From: Bacillota bacterium | Lineage (GTDB): Bacteria; Bacillota; Clostridia; Christensenellales; Aristaeellaceae | Direction of reading: 5' to 3' | Assembly: GCA_023392515.1 (NCBI GenBank) | Contig: JAEVYX010000017.1 | Span: forward strand, 8,543-72,542 | DNA: 64,000 nucleotides | In this document: in pieces, positions 1 through 7,670 of the stretch | How positions within the stretch are numbered: position 1 is the first letter of the stretch | Layout of the letters: each line of letters opens with the position of its first letter | Made by a program: the position numbers and the translations under genes | Notes under the pieces: generated by a model | What the model was told of the DNA's origin: nothing | Databases searched by the model: none | Seen by the model: only the letters and a program-made list of their open reading frames with translations

Positions 1-717
1 GCGCCTATGACGCTGCAGGGATATTTTATGACGTTTTCAAATCCCAACATCACAATGGGGTTCATTAACACGGCGTGTATGGTGATAAGCGGCACGGTCA
101 TCGGTGTGATTATGACTATGTTGGGTGCGTACGTGGTTACACGCAAAAAGTTCAAGCCACGTGGCATTATGATGAAGGCGATATTGGTGACCATGTTCTT
201 CAGCGGCGGCATCATCCCTACATTTTTTGTAGTGCGCAGCGTGGGGCTGTACAACAACTTCTGGGCAATGGTGATCCCCAGCGCACTGAACACGTATAAC
301 CTGATTATATTGCGCACGTTCTTTTTAAGCATACCCGACAGCCTAGAGGAATCTGCCGTGCTGGACGGTGCAAACGATATGCAAGTGCTTTTCAAGATTT
401 TTTTGCCGTTATCGCTGCCTGCCCTGGCGGTTATCACGCTGTATTATGCGGTGGATTATTGGAACAGCTGGTATCCGGCGCTGCTTTATGTCCGGGACCG
501 CAAGCTTTATCCCTTGCAGATGTTTCTGCGGGAACTGCTCATTCTCAACGAAAACGTGGAATCCGCCAGCGGCAAGCAGATGGTTTCGGAAGTTTATACC
601 CGGGAGCTGGTCAAATATTGCACGGTAGTGGTGTCTACGGTACCGATACTGATCTTATACCCGTTTTTGCAGAAATATTTCGTTAAAGGCGTTATGATTG
701 GTGCGATCAAGGGCTGA
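1..717 (+). CDS. Carbohydrate ABC transporter permease, LplC/YtcP type (5' end outside window)
   Basis: Inner-membrane permease of a sugar ABC importer. The reading frame is already open at base 1, and about 238 residues are visible where the family usually has about 290-300, so the N-terminus lies upstream. Several hydrophobic segments are present. The cytoplasmic EAA loop that contacts the ATPase is clear (EESAVLDGAN followed by LPLSLP), and the protein ends in the usual FVKGVMIGAIKG tail. The M24 gene follows after 11 bases, so it heads or continues the operon that ends at 5430. The substrate cannot be told from the sequence. Confidence 0.92.
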   Translation, partial: APMTLQGYFMTFSNPNITMGFINTACMVISGTVIGVIMTMLGAYVVTRKKFKPRGIMMKAILVTMFFSGGIIPTFFVVRSVGLYNNFWAMVIPSALNTYNLIILRTFFLSIPDSLEESAVLDGANDMQVLFKIFLPLSLPALAVITLYYAVDYWNSWYPALLYVRDRKLYPLQMFLRELLILNENVESASGKQMVSEVYTRELVKYCTVVVSTVPILILYPFLQKYFVKGVMIGAIKG

Positions 718-728
718 GGAGAATACGC

Positions 729-1412
729 ATGGATTGGAAAGTGACGGAGATCTTGGATGCCCTGCGCGCTGCTTCCTATGTTTATGATGCTTTTAGGCAG
801 GCGGTTAGACCCGGTGCTTGCGAAAGTGACCTTCAGGCGGCGCTGGCAGGCGCTTGCGCTGGCCGGGAAATTGGTTTTGATCTGCTGAGCGGACCACGCA
901 CTGCGGAGGTGGAGGGCGGAGCAACGCTGCGTATGCTTGAACGCGGCGATGCGCTCATACTTGATCTGTGCCTCAGGCATGGTGAACATTGGTGTGATGT
1001 ATGCCGTACATATTTTTTGGGCAAGCCCGATCCAGTTCAACAGGCGACCTACGAGGTTGTGCTGGATTGCTTTGAGGTGGTAGCTCATCAGCTTCGAGAC
1101 GGAGCCAGCGCCAGAGAGGTCTACCATACAGCCAGGGGCCTTCTGGATGATAAGGGCTTGGCGGGCTGGATGCGTCATCACACCGGTCATGGCATTGGTC
1201 ATACTCCCTTCGAAGCGCCGGTGGAGGCTCCTGAATCGGAAGATATAATTCGTGCAGGGGATGTGATCACGGTGGAGATCGGTATCTATTGCGCAGGTGC
1301 GTTTGGCATCCGCGTAGAGGATGATTTTCTTATTACCCTGGACGGTGCAAAAAACCTATGGAACTACCCCAAGGCGCTTGCGGATGTGACACTGCCGTGG
1401 CCAGAAGCCTAA
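729..1412 (+). CDS. M24-family metallopeptidase-like protein, single catalytic domain
   Basis: A pita-bread-fold protein of the methionine aminopeptidase / Xaa-Pro peptidase family, 227 residues, cytoplasmic. It lacks the N-terminal domain of creatinase and prolidase. All five expected metal ligands can be placed: D79 (LILDLC), D90 (HWCDVC), H154 (in HTGHGIGH), E183 (TVEIG) and E197 (RVEDD). The SD GAGGAG lies just upstream. A peptidase inside a sugar-transport and sugar-oxidation operon is odd. It may hydrolyse an amide or act on an amino-sugar or glycopeptide intermediate, but the sequence does not say. Confidence 0.88.
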   Translation: MDWKVTEILDALRAASYVYDAFRQAVRPGACESDLQAALAGACAGREIGFDLLSGPRTAEVEGGATLRMLERGDALILDLCLRHGEHWCDVCRTYFLGKPDPVQQATYEVVLDCFEVVAHQLRDGASAREVYHTARGLLDDKGLAGWMRHHTGHGIGHTPFEAPVEAPESEDIIRAGDVITVEIGIYCAGAFGIRVEDDFLITLDGAKNLWNYPKALADVTLPWPEA

Positions 1413-1458
1413 ATTGAAAGCAGGTTTAGCCTTGGATAATAGATTAGGAGCGGCGGAA

Positions 1459-1536
1459 ATGGACGCCCATGGCCCGGAACCCCGTAAGGCAGCCTGGTGT
1501 CTTCCTGGTAACTGTGCTCTTATGAAAAGCATGTAA
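1459..1536 (+). CDS. Possible 25-residue peptide between the M24 and dehydrogenase genes
   Basis: An ATG eight bases after AGGAG opens a 25-codon frame ending in TAA, in the 142-base gap between two operon genes. The peptide has two Cys (WCLPGNC) and no recognisable family. The good ribosome site is the only support. It may be a chance frame or help couple translation to the gene at 1555. Confidence 0.22.
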   Translation: MDAHGPEPRKAAWCLPGNCALMKSM

Positions 1537-1554
1537 AATAAACAGGGGGAAAGC

Positions 1555-2586
1555 ATGAAAGCGATGATGTGGGAAGGCCGCGGCGCGCTGCGGCTGATGG
1601 AAATGCCCAAGCCTGTATGCAAGCCGGGATGGCTGCTGATCAAGGTAATGAGTGCCGGCGTTTGTGCAACGGATGCACATATCATACACGGCACATTTTT
1701 CAATGGCGAACCGCCCCACGTGCTGGGGCATGAGATTGCCGGCGAGGTGGTGGAGGCGGGTGATGATAGCCTTAATGATTGGATTGGCAAGCGAGTGGTG
1801 GTGGAAACGGCTATCGGCTGTGGGGTTTGCGAACATTGTCGCAGCGGTAACAAGCACCTCTGCACAAAGGGCGGAGAGATTGGCTTTCCCCCGTATGCGG
1901 GCGGGTACGCTCAATATGTGACCGTGCCTTACACTTGCGCCCATGTGATGCCGGATGGCATGACCTATGATGAAGGCGGTATCTTGGAGGCTATTGCCTG
2001 CCCTGTAGGCGCGATCCGCCGCCTTGGACTCGCATTTGGGCAAACGGTTCTCATACAAGGCATCGGCATTGCCGGTATTTCCTTTTTGCAGGCGGTGCGA
2101 GCGTGTGGGGCGGGAAAGGTGATTGTTGCCATCACGCGGGAAAGCAAGCGGGAGCAGGCAATGCGCTTTGGCGCAGATGTGGCAATCAACATCACACAAG
2201 AAGATCTCACCCAGCGCGTGCTGCAGGAAACAGGCGGCAGGGGTGTGGATCTATCCATCGATGCGGCAGGCGCAGCAACAACCATAACGGCTGCCGTAAT
2301 GCTTTGCGCCGCACAGGGGCGCGTGCTGCTTTACGGCTTGCCCAATGAGCAAAATCTGCCGCCTTTCCCTGTGTCGCGTATTATTATGAAACAGCTGACG
2401 GTAGTGGGTCTTACCAATAATGAGATGGGCTGGCAGCCGCTGCTGGACATGGCGGAGCGGGGAATTATCAATGTACGGGATATGGTCACCCATCATTTCA
2501 ACCTGGAACAACTTCCTGAAGCAATTGAGACAGTCATGCGAAGGCCGGATGACCTGATCAAAGCAGTGGTGCATCCTTGGGGTTAA
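1555..2586 (+). CDS. Zinc-dependent medium-chain alcohol/polyol dehydrogenase
   Basis: Oxidises or reduces a sugar or polyol with NAD(P), 343 residues. Catalytic zinc residues C37, H59 and E60 sit in VCATD and LGHEIAGE. The structural zinc site is C89, C92, C95 and C103 (CGVCEHC...LC). The Rossmann part starts at IQGIGIAG. The SD GGGGGAAAGC precedes the ATG. With the enolase-superfamily enzyme just downstream, it probably makes or uses a sugar acid or keto sugar. Substrate unknown. Confidence 0.92.
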   Translation: MKAMMWEGRGALRLMEMPKPVCKPGWLLIKVMSAGVCATDAHIIHGTFFNGEPPHVLGHEIAGEVVEAGDDSLNDWIGKRVVVETAIGCGVCEHCRSGNKHLCTKGGEIGFPPYAGGYAQYVTVPYTCAHVMPDGMTYDEGGILEAIACPVGAIRRLGLAFGQTVLIQGIGIAGISFLQAVRACGAGKVIVAITRESKREQAMRFGADVAINITQEDLTQRVLQETGGRGVDLSIDAAGAATTITAAVMLCAAQGRVLLYGLPNEQNLPPFPVSRIIMKQLTVVGLTNNEMGWQPLLDMAERGIINVRDMVTHHFNLEQLPEAIETVMRRPDDLIKAVVHPWG

Positions 2587-2656
2587 ACTCCTTTGATTGG
2601 TGCTGGGATGCTGCCGCTTAATAGTGATTATATACACGGGAAAGGTGGTTTTTGCT

Positions 2657-3772
2657 TTGAAGATTACCGACGTGCAGGCGTTCATCGTGCGCCAGCCAGA
2701 AATTTCACTTATTGGGGATGGTACGCAGGATTCTGTCATCATCCGCATTGATACCGATGAAGGCATTTATGGCTTGGCTGAGGTGGATTCCGCCCCCTAT
2801 CTGGTTAAGCAGGCTATTGACATGCCCGACTCGCACAGCGCGCAGCGCGGCATGCGCAATGTACTCATCGGCATGGATCCGATGGCTACAGAGGTCATAT
2901 GGGACACTCTTTATGAAAGCACTTATTACTATGCCCGCGGCGGTGCAGGGATGCACACCATCAGCGGGATTGACATGGCACTGTGGGATATCAAGGGCAA
3001 GGCGCTGGGCTTACCGGTGTACCAATTACTGGGCGGCGCCTGCCAACGCCGTATACCTGCCTATATCAGCATTTTGATGCCTTCCACCGAGGATGAGGTA
3101 AAGCGGTTGGTGGACTACCATATGGTTAAGGGATATTCCGGCATTAAATTTGGCTGGGGGAAACTGGGCGAAGATCAAGCGCATGATCTGCGTTTGATTC
3201 GTGCGGCGCGAAAGGCATTGGGACCGGATAAGCTGCTCATGATCGACATTGCCATGAACTGGCGGGAGTACAAGGCAGCTCTGGACGCCTGCCATGCCTA
3301 TGAGCAGGAGGGCGTCTACTGGGTAGAGGAGCCCTTCCGAGTGGAGCAGCCTGATCTTTTTGCTCGCCTGCGCAGCGAAACAAGCCTCAACATCACTGCC
3401 GGCGAGGAACTGAGCGCCCTTGCAGAGTTTGAAACCTATCTTCAAAAAGGCTGTATCGATATCCTTCAACCTGATTTAAGCCGCTGCGGCGGGTTTACGG
3501 CTGGTAAGAAGATAATGGACATGGCAAAGCGCCATCAGGTGCCGATAATCCCGCACAATTTCAAAAGCGGGCTTTTGATGTCAGCAACGCTGCAGTATAT
3601 CGCTTGCCTGACAAACGCCAAGTATCTGGAGTATTGCGGACAGGAAACCGTGCTGAGCCGTAGCCTGATTACCGAACCACTGACTGTAACCAATGGCTAT
3701 GTTGAAATTCCCGACCGGCCGGGCTTGGGTGTGGAACTGAACGTGGATACCGTGGAGCGCTACAGAGCATAG
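2657..3772 (+). CDS. Mandelate racemase/muconate lactonizing enzyme family protein (probable sugar-acid dehydratase)
   Basis: Enolase-superfamily enzyme, Mg-dependent, which abstracts a proton next to a carboxylate; in sugar operons these are usually acid-sugar dehydratases. The metal ligands are visible as Asp in LMIDIAMNW, Glu in WVEEPF and Glu in AGEEL. Asp in LQPDLSRCGG and His in IPHNFKSG form the catalytic dyad. The frame is open from 2597, but the first 20 residues do not look like the family. I place the start at TTG 2657, eight bases after AAAGGTGG, giving 371 residues. Only the first Lys of the KxK motif is present (IKFGWG), so the reaction may differ from classic dehydratases. Confidence 0.88.
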   Translation: MKITDVQAFIVRQPEISLIGDGTQDSVIIRIDTDEGIYGLAEVDSAPYLVKQAIDMPDSHSAQRGMRNVLIGMDPMATEVIWDTLYESTYYYARGGAGMHTISGIDMALWDIKGKALGLPVYQLLGGACQRRIPAYISILMPSTEDEVKRLVDYHMVKGYSGIKFGWGKLGEDQAHDLRLIRAARKALGPDKLLMIDIAMNWREYKAALDACHAYEQEGVYWVEEPFRVEQPDLFARLRSETSLNITAGEELSALAEFETYLQKGCIDILQPDLSRCGGFTAGKKIMDMAKRHQVPIIPHNFKSGLLMSATLQYIACLTNAKYLEYCGQETVLSRSLITEPLTVTNGYVEIPDRPGLGVELNVDTVERYRA

Positions 3773-3800
3773 CAGCCGACGCTGGAAGGAGTATGCACCC

Positions 3801-5318
3801 ATGACGTTTGAATTTATCCCCGGTGAGCTTTGGTGGGTGGGGCGAACCTTTGACGGCGTTAAGATGCCGCTTAATGAGACTGCCGACTATCAGGCAGACC
3901 TGCGTTGCATTAAGCCTAATGCTGGTGCAGCCATAATGCTTTCCAGCCGCGGGCGCTATGTGGCCGGTACGCTGCCTTTTTGTGTGAAGGTGAAAGGCGG
4001 TGTGATTACGCTAACAGAACAGGAGGCACTCAGCGTGCACACTGCCGGCACAACGCTGATGGACGCTTACCGTGCCGTGGCCGGGCAATTCTTCATGAGG
4101 GCGGAGCGCGCGCCATGTGATCTGTGCTTTACCGCGCCGGTTTACAATAGCTGGATTGAGGTCGGCTTTGAGACAACCCAGGAAAAAGTGCTTGCTTATG
4201 CGCAAGGGCTTATCGACAGCGGCGCTCAGCCCGGTATTCTGATCATCGACGACAACTGGATGGTGCGCTACGGGCAATGGACTTTCGACCGGGAGCGCTT
4301 TCCGGAGCCAAAGGCTATGGTGGAAAAGCTGCATGGGATGGGTTTCCAGGTCATGCTATGGGTAATACCCTATACGGTTGCCTCCGGGCACCCGTACTTG
4401 GAGCTGAAGGATCAAAGACTGCTTGTAATGGATCATGCTGGCGCGCCCAAGCTTGTGCCTTGGTGGAACGGAACCAGCTGCCTTCTGGATGTGACAAACG
4501 CAGATGCAGTAAGTTTCTTGACAGGCCAATTGGATTTGCTGGTAAGCGAGTATGGCATAGATGGTTTCAAATTTGACGCGGGCGATCCGCTCATGCAGGA
4601 TGGTACGTTTGCCTTCAGCCGCCACATACCGCAGAACGAGGATGACGCCCTTTATAGTCACATCGGGATTCGCTATAAGATTGCCGAATACCGCGAAAGC
4701 TGGAATATGGGCGGAGCGCCCCTGATGCTGCGCCAGCAGGATAAAGCACACGCTTGGGGGAAGGATGGCCTTCAAGCCCTTATCCCGAACGGACTGGCAT
4801 TAAGCTTGATGGGTTATCATTATCATTGCCCGGATATGGTAGGCGGGGGGGATTTGGGTGTAGTGGATATCCACAAGCCGTTGGATCAGGAACTTTTCGT
4901 ACGCTGCACCCAAGCCAGTGCTCTATTCCCGATTATCCAGTTTTCAATGGCTCCGCATCATTTGCTGGATGCGCCGCATTACCATGCCTGTGAGCTGGCG
5001 CTTGATGTTCGCAGACAGTTAACGCCTTACCTAATGGAGCGGGTGGCGCTGGCAGCCAGTAAGAATATGCCTGTTTTTGCGCCGCTGGAGTTGTTTTATC
5101 CTGACCAAGGCTTGGCTGAAGTGACGCAGGGCTTTTGCCTAGGTGACCGCTATATTGTTTATCCCATTGTGGAAAAAGGGCAGACACAAGCGCTATTTTC
5201 ATTGCCAGGAGGTAGGTGGAGGGATTGGCGCGGAGGGGAATTCCAAGCGGAGACAGGCAAGCCGCTTACCTATACCGTGGGCATAAATGACCTGCCCGTA
5301 TTTGAACGGCTGGCATAA
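3801..5318 (+). CDS. Glycoside hydrolase family 31 (alpha-glycosidase)
   Basis: Retaining alpha-glycosidase of 505 residues with no signal peptide, so it probably acts on imported oligosaccharide. The (beta/alpha)8 core begins near residue 113 (YNSWIEVGFETTQ). IIDDNWMVRYGQW is the typical GH31 substrate strand, and the nucleophile candidate is D259 in DGFKFDAGD. That form is closer to MYORG/YihQ-like members than to lysosomal alpha-glucosidase. It is short for the family, with little N-terminal beta-sandwich. It is the last sizeable gene of its operon, followed by a terminator at 5388. The bond and sugar cleaved are not predictable. Confidence 0.85.
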   Translation: MTFEFIPGELWWVGRTFDGVKMPLNETADYQADLRCIKPNAGAAIMLSSRGRYVAGTLPFCVKVKGGVITLTEQEALSVHTAGTTLMDAYRAVAGQFFMRAERAPCDLCFTAPVYNSWIEVGFETTQEKVLAYAQGLIDSGAQPGILIIDDNWMVRYGQWTFDRERFPEPKAMVEKLHGMGFQVMLWVIPYTVASGHPYLELKDQRLLVMDHAGAPKLVPWWNGTSCLLDVTNADAVSFLTGQLDLLVSEYGIDGFKFDAGDPLMQDGTFAFSRHIPQNEDDALYSHIGIRYKIAEYRESWNMGGAPLMLRQQDKAHAWGKDGLQALIPNGLALSLMGYHYHCPDMVGGGDLGVVDIHKPLDQELFVRCTQASALFPIIQFSMAPHHLLDAPHYHACELALDVRRQLTPYLMERVALAASKNMPVFAPLELFYPDQGLAEVTQGFCLGDRYIVYPIVEKGQTQALFSLPGGRWRDWRGGEFQAETGKPLTYTVGINDLPVFERLA

Positions 5319-5331
5319 CAGGAGACTGCAT

Positions 5332-5385
5332 ATGGAATTGCTTTTCCCTGTATTTGTAGATCTGATTTTGACAATCTTAATATAG
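5332..5385 (+). CDS. Possible 17-residue hydrophobic peptide before the terminator
   Basis: An ATG seven bases after AGGAG begins MELLFPVFVDLILTILI, then stops two bases before the terminator stem. It is almost wholly hydrophobic. It could be a small membrane peptide, a relic of a lost gene or chance. Confidence 0.2.
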   Translation: MELLFPVFVDLILTILI

Positions 5386-5387
5386 GA

Positions 5388-5430
5388 GCGCCCTGCAAAC
5401 GTATAAGATGCACGTTTGCAGGGCGCTTTT
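5388..5430 (+). terminator. Rho-independent terminator of the 1-5318 operon
   Basis: A 15-bp perfect stem (5388-5402 with 5412-5426), a nine-base loop and TTTT directly after it. It lies between convergent genes, so it may also slow transcription arriving from the GH172 side, though that side has no T tract. Confidence 0.88.
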
Positions 5431-5444
5431 GCGGGATACGCGAT

Positions 5445-6545
5445 CTAACGGGGGCGGCGGGCTTTTTCATCTGGCAGGGCCGGAAATGGATTGTGGGGCT
5501 CCGTCTGGTACCAGTACGCCACAGAGGATACATCATCCTGCCGCTCAAATAGGCCATGCTCGTTGGCACCGATCTGCTGCAGCGTCACCCGCAGATCCGT
5601 TTCAAACTGGATCGGATCGGGGATGTGCAAGCGGTAGAAAGCTCGCATAGGCGGGCATTCGCTGTGGAAAAACTCGTTTCGGTAGTCATCGTCGCGGGAA
5701 TAGAAAGGATAGCCCATATATGGGGTGCAATAGGTCTGTTCTCGAGTGCTGCCTTGCTCATTCTTGCCGCCAAAGGACCATGCTCCTCCAAAATAGTCCT
5801 CGGCTCCGGTGCCGCAAATGGTCGGATAATCCTTGTCCCCATCCAGGTAGAACTTGAACTCCCCCTCTCCCCACCAGGCGCGCTCCAGTGTCTGCAGGGC
5901 TAAAAAGGTGCCCACATAATGGCCTTTGCCGCGAATGGCATTAACAATGGTGTAGTCCTCCCGAAGGGTGGTCAAACGCTGTCTGTGCCATTGAGCGTGA
6001 AAGGCGCCGCTGTTAATGGGTGGTGTATCCAATTCTGTGTAGTCGATCTGGTAAAAAAAACCCGGCACATCTCCTCCATGCTGGTTTTCCAGGGTGATTC
6101 TGGCTTCACTGCTGAACGGCATGGGGAAAAAGCAGTTCATGCCGCGTTTCGGGTTGACGGCTATAGCTTGCGATACAACAGGGTACCCCCTTGCAAAACC
6201 GTTGAGAAAGAAATCACCCAGCGGCGTTTCCACGGAAGGTTCAGTTTCACCGTCCCAGTACATGCGCAGTACCAGATCCCTTAGCACAAAGCGGCCCGCG
6301 ATCGTTTGGTCGGTAACGGTACACCAAATGTGGCGCAGTACACCAGCGCCGAGAATGTGTGCCAGCGTGACTGTCTCACCTTGTTTGAGCAAGGGAATGC
6401 ATGGCGAACCCTTGCGGGCTGGACCAAGTACGCTTGTGGCTGTACCGCCGTGGCCTTTTTCACCGGTGGGATTTTCTGCATTGATGGCGCGGGAGCGGCC
6501 CTCGCGGAGTACAGGCAGGCCGGAAATGGAAAAGGGATCGAGCAT
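5445..6545 (-). CDS. GH172-family protein (DUF2961)
   Basis: A DUF2961 protein, now classed as GH172; characterised members act on fructofuranosides (difructose anhydride) and related furanosides. 366 residues, no signal peptide. The frame is open to 6740, but the ATG at 6545 has a perfect CCAGGAGGAT ribosome site and begins in the family-like region (MLDPFSISGLPVLREG). Typical segments are the WCTVTDQ strand near the middle of the N-terminal half and GAEDYFGGAWSF further on. It is the last gene of the AraC - DUF4432 - GH172 operon. Furanoside specificity is inferred from the family only. Confidence 0.82.
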   Translation of the reverse strand: MLDPFSISGLPVLREGRSRAINAENPTGEKGHGGTATSVLGPARKGSPCIPLLKQGETVTLAHILGAGVLRHIWCTVTDQTIAGRFVLRDLVLRMYWDGETEPSVETPLGDFFLNGFARGYPVVSQAIAVNPKRGMNCFFPMPFSSEARITLENQHGGDVPGFFYQIDYTELDTPPINSGAFHAQWHRQRLTTLREDYTIVNAIRGKGHYVGTFLALQTLERAWWGEGEFKFYLDGDKDYPTICGTGAEDYFGGAWSFGGKNEQGSTREQTYCTPYMGYPFYSRDDDYRNEFFHSECPPMRAFYRLHIPDPIQFETDLRVTLQQIGANEHGLFERQDDVSSVAYWYQTEPHNPFPALPDEKARRPR

Positions 6546-6675
6546 GGTCAATCCTCCTGGTAATAGAATAAAAAGCTGAATAGGCGGGTGTGACTTCGGT
6601 AGGAGAGCAGTCTGCTGCGTAACGGCCTGCCTTGTATGAAAAATGAATTGCTTTAGGGATGCTGAACAGGCGGCC

Positions 6676-7662
6676 TCAGGCGCAAGGCAGGTCGAAGAAG
6701 GTGAGGGTGACCTCTGTGGTAACGCTGGCAAAAGGCGCAAGATGAGGCAGCGTATTATCTCTTTTTGCTTCTATCCTGCCGTTCACGTGATTGTTGGCCG
6801 GTTCAAGGCCCAGCACGTAATCTCCGCTGCGCAGGCAGCGCCACTGGTTCAGGTAGGGCAGTGTATCCAACCGGTACTGCAGGCCAAAGCCAATCCCCAG
6901 CGCACTGTTTTCGCCAGTCAATTTGCAGTAGCCGTCCATGCCGGGCAGTTTGTGGAGGAAATCCTGCTCTTGAAAATCTATTTGCGGGGCTGTACATTCG
7001 GCCAGCTGATGCAGGTGCTTGCCCGCATGCTCGTTAGCCGGAAAAGTTTGCGTGCCCTCCGGAAAATGGAGCGTGAGCCACTCGCTCAGCAGCGGATAGC
7101 CCAGGTTGATGTGGTATAGCAGCATATACGGCTGTGGACGCGGTGTCTGATTGGTGATTGTATCCGATAGATGCACCTCGCTTTTGTACAAAGGGAAGAT
7201 GAGCTTTCGCTCCAGCAGCAGGTTTTCGCCAAAGAGTGTGCTTTCCCGCATCTGCCCCTGCAGCACGAGAGTGTCGCCTTCGCGGCGTATGCTGCGCATA
7301 GTGGCGCTATGCAGATGAATGCGGCCATGAGTAGGCTGTTCACAGTCTCCCGGCCCGACATTCAGCAGGCCGCAGGTATAAAGCATGCCGCCGCTAAATC
7401 GCTGCTCAAACACGGGAGAGATATCATCCCGCTCATCGTTCCTCCCCAGATAATAAAGCGGAATGCCATGGTAGCTGAGGCGGGAGATATCCATGCACCG
7501 ATCCCATATCATGGTAGCGGCCAACCCGCTGGGCAGGGCGACTTGATGGCAGTGCAATGTGCGGCCGTCGCCCTGGCACAAGGCTATCTCCTGCTGGTGA
7601 ACGAGCTGTTCCTCCCGGGATATGTAGCCCCTTTGAAGGGCTTGCCGATCGGTTAGTTGCAT
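6676..7662 (-). CDS. DUF4432-family aldose-epimerase-like protein
   Basis: 328 residues, galactose-mutarotase-like beta-sandwich. Recognisable stretches are LPSGLAATMIWDRCMDI (the sugar-binding Asp/Arg region), GGMLYTCGLLNVG and LLYHINLGYPLL. Members of this group sit in sugar operons and probably interconvert anomers or act on a related keto sugar, but no firm reaction is known to me. It starts nine bases after the AraC stop and precedes GH172, so it likely handles the same imported sugar. Confidence 0.78.
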   Translation of the reverse strand: MQLTDRQALQRGYISREEQLVHQQEIALCQGDGRTLHCHQVALPSGLAATMIWDRCMDISRLSYHGIPLYYLGRNDERDDISPVFEQRFSGGMLYTCGLLNVGPGDCEQPTHGRIHLHSATMRSIRREGDTLVLQGQMRESTLFGENLLLERKLIFPLYKSEVHLSDTITNQTPRPQPYMLLYHINLGYPLLSEWLTLHFPEGTQTFPANEHAGKHLHQLAECTAPQIDFQEQDFLHKLPGMDGYCKLTGENSALGIGFGLQYRLDTLPYLNQWRCLRSGDYVLGLEPANNHVNGRIEAKRDNTLPHLAPFASVTTEVTLTFFDLPCA

Positions 7663-7670
7663 GGGGTGTG

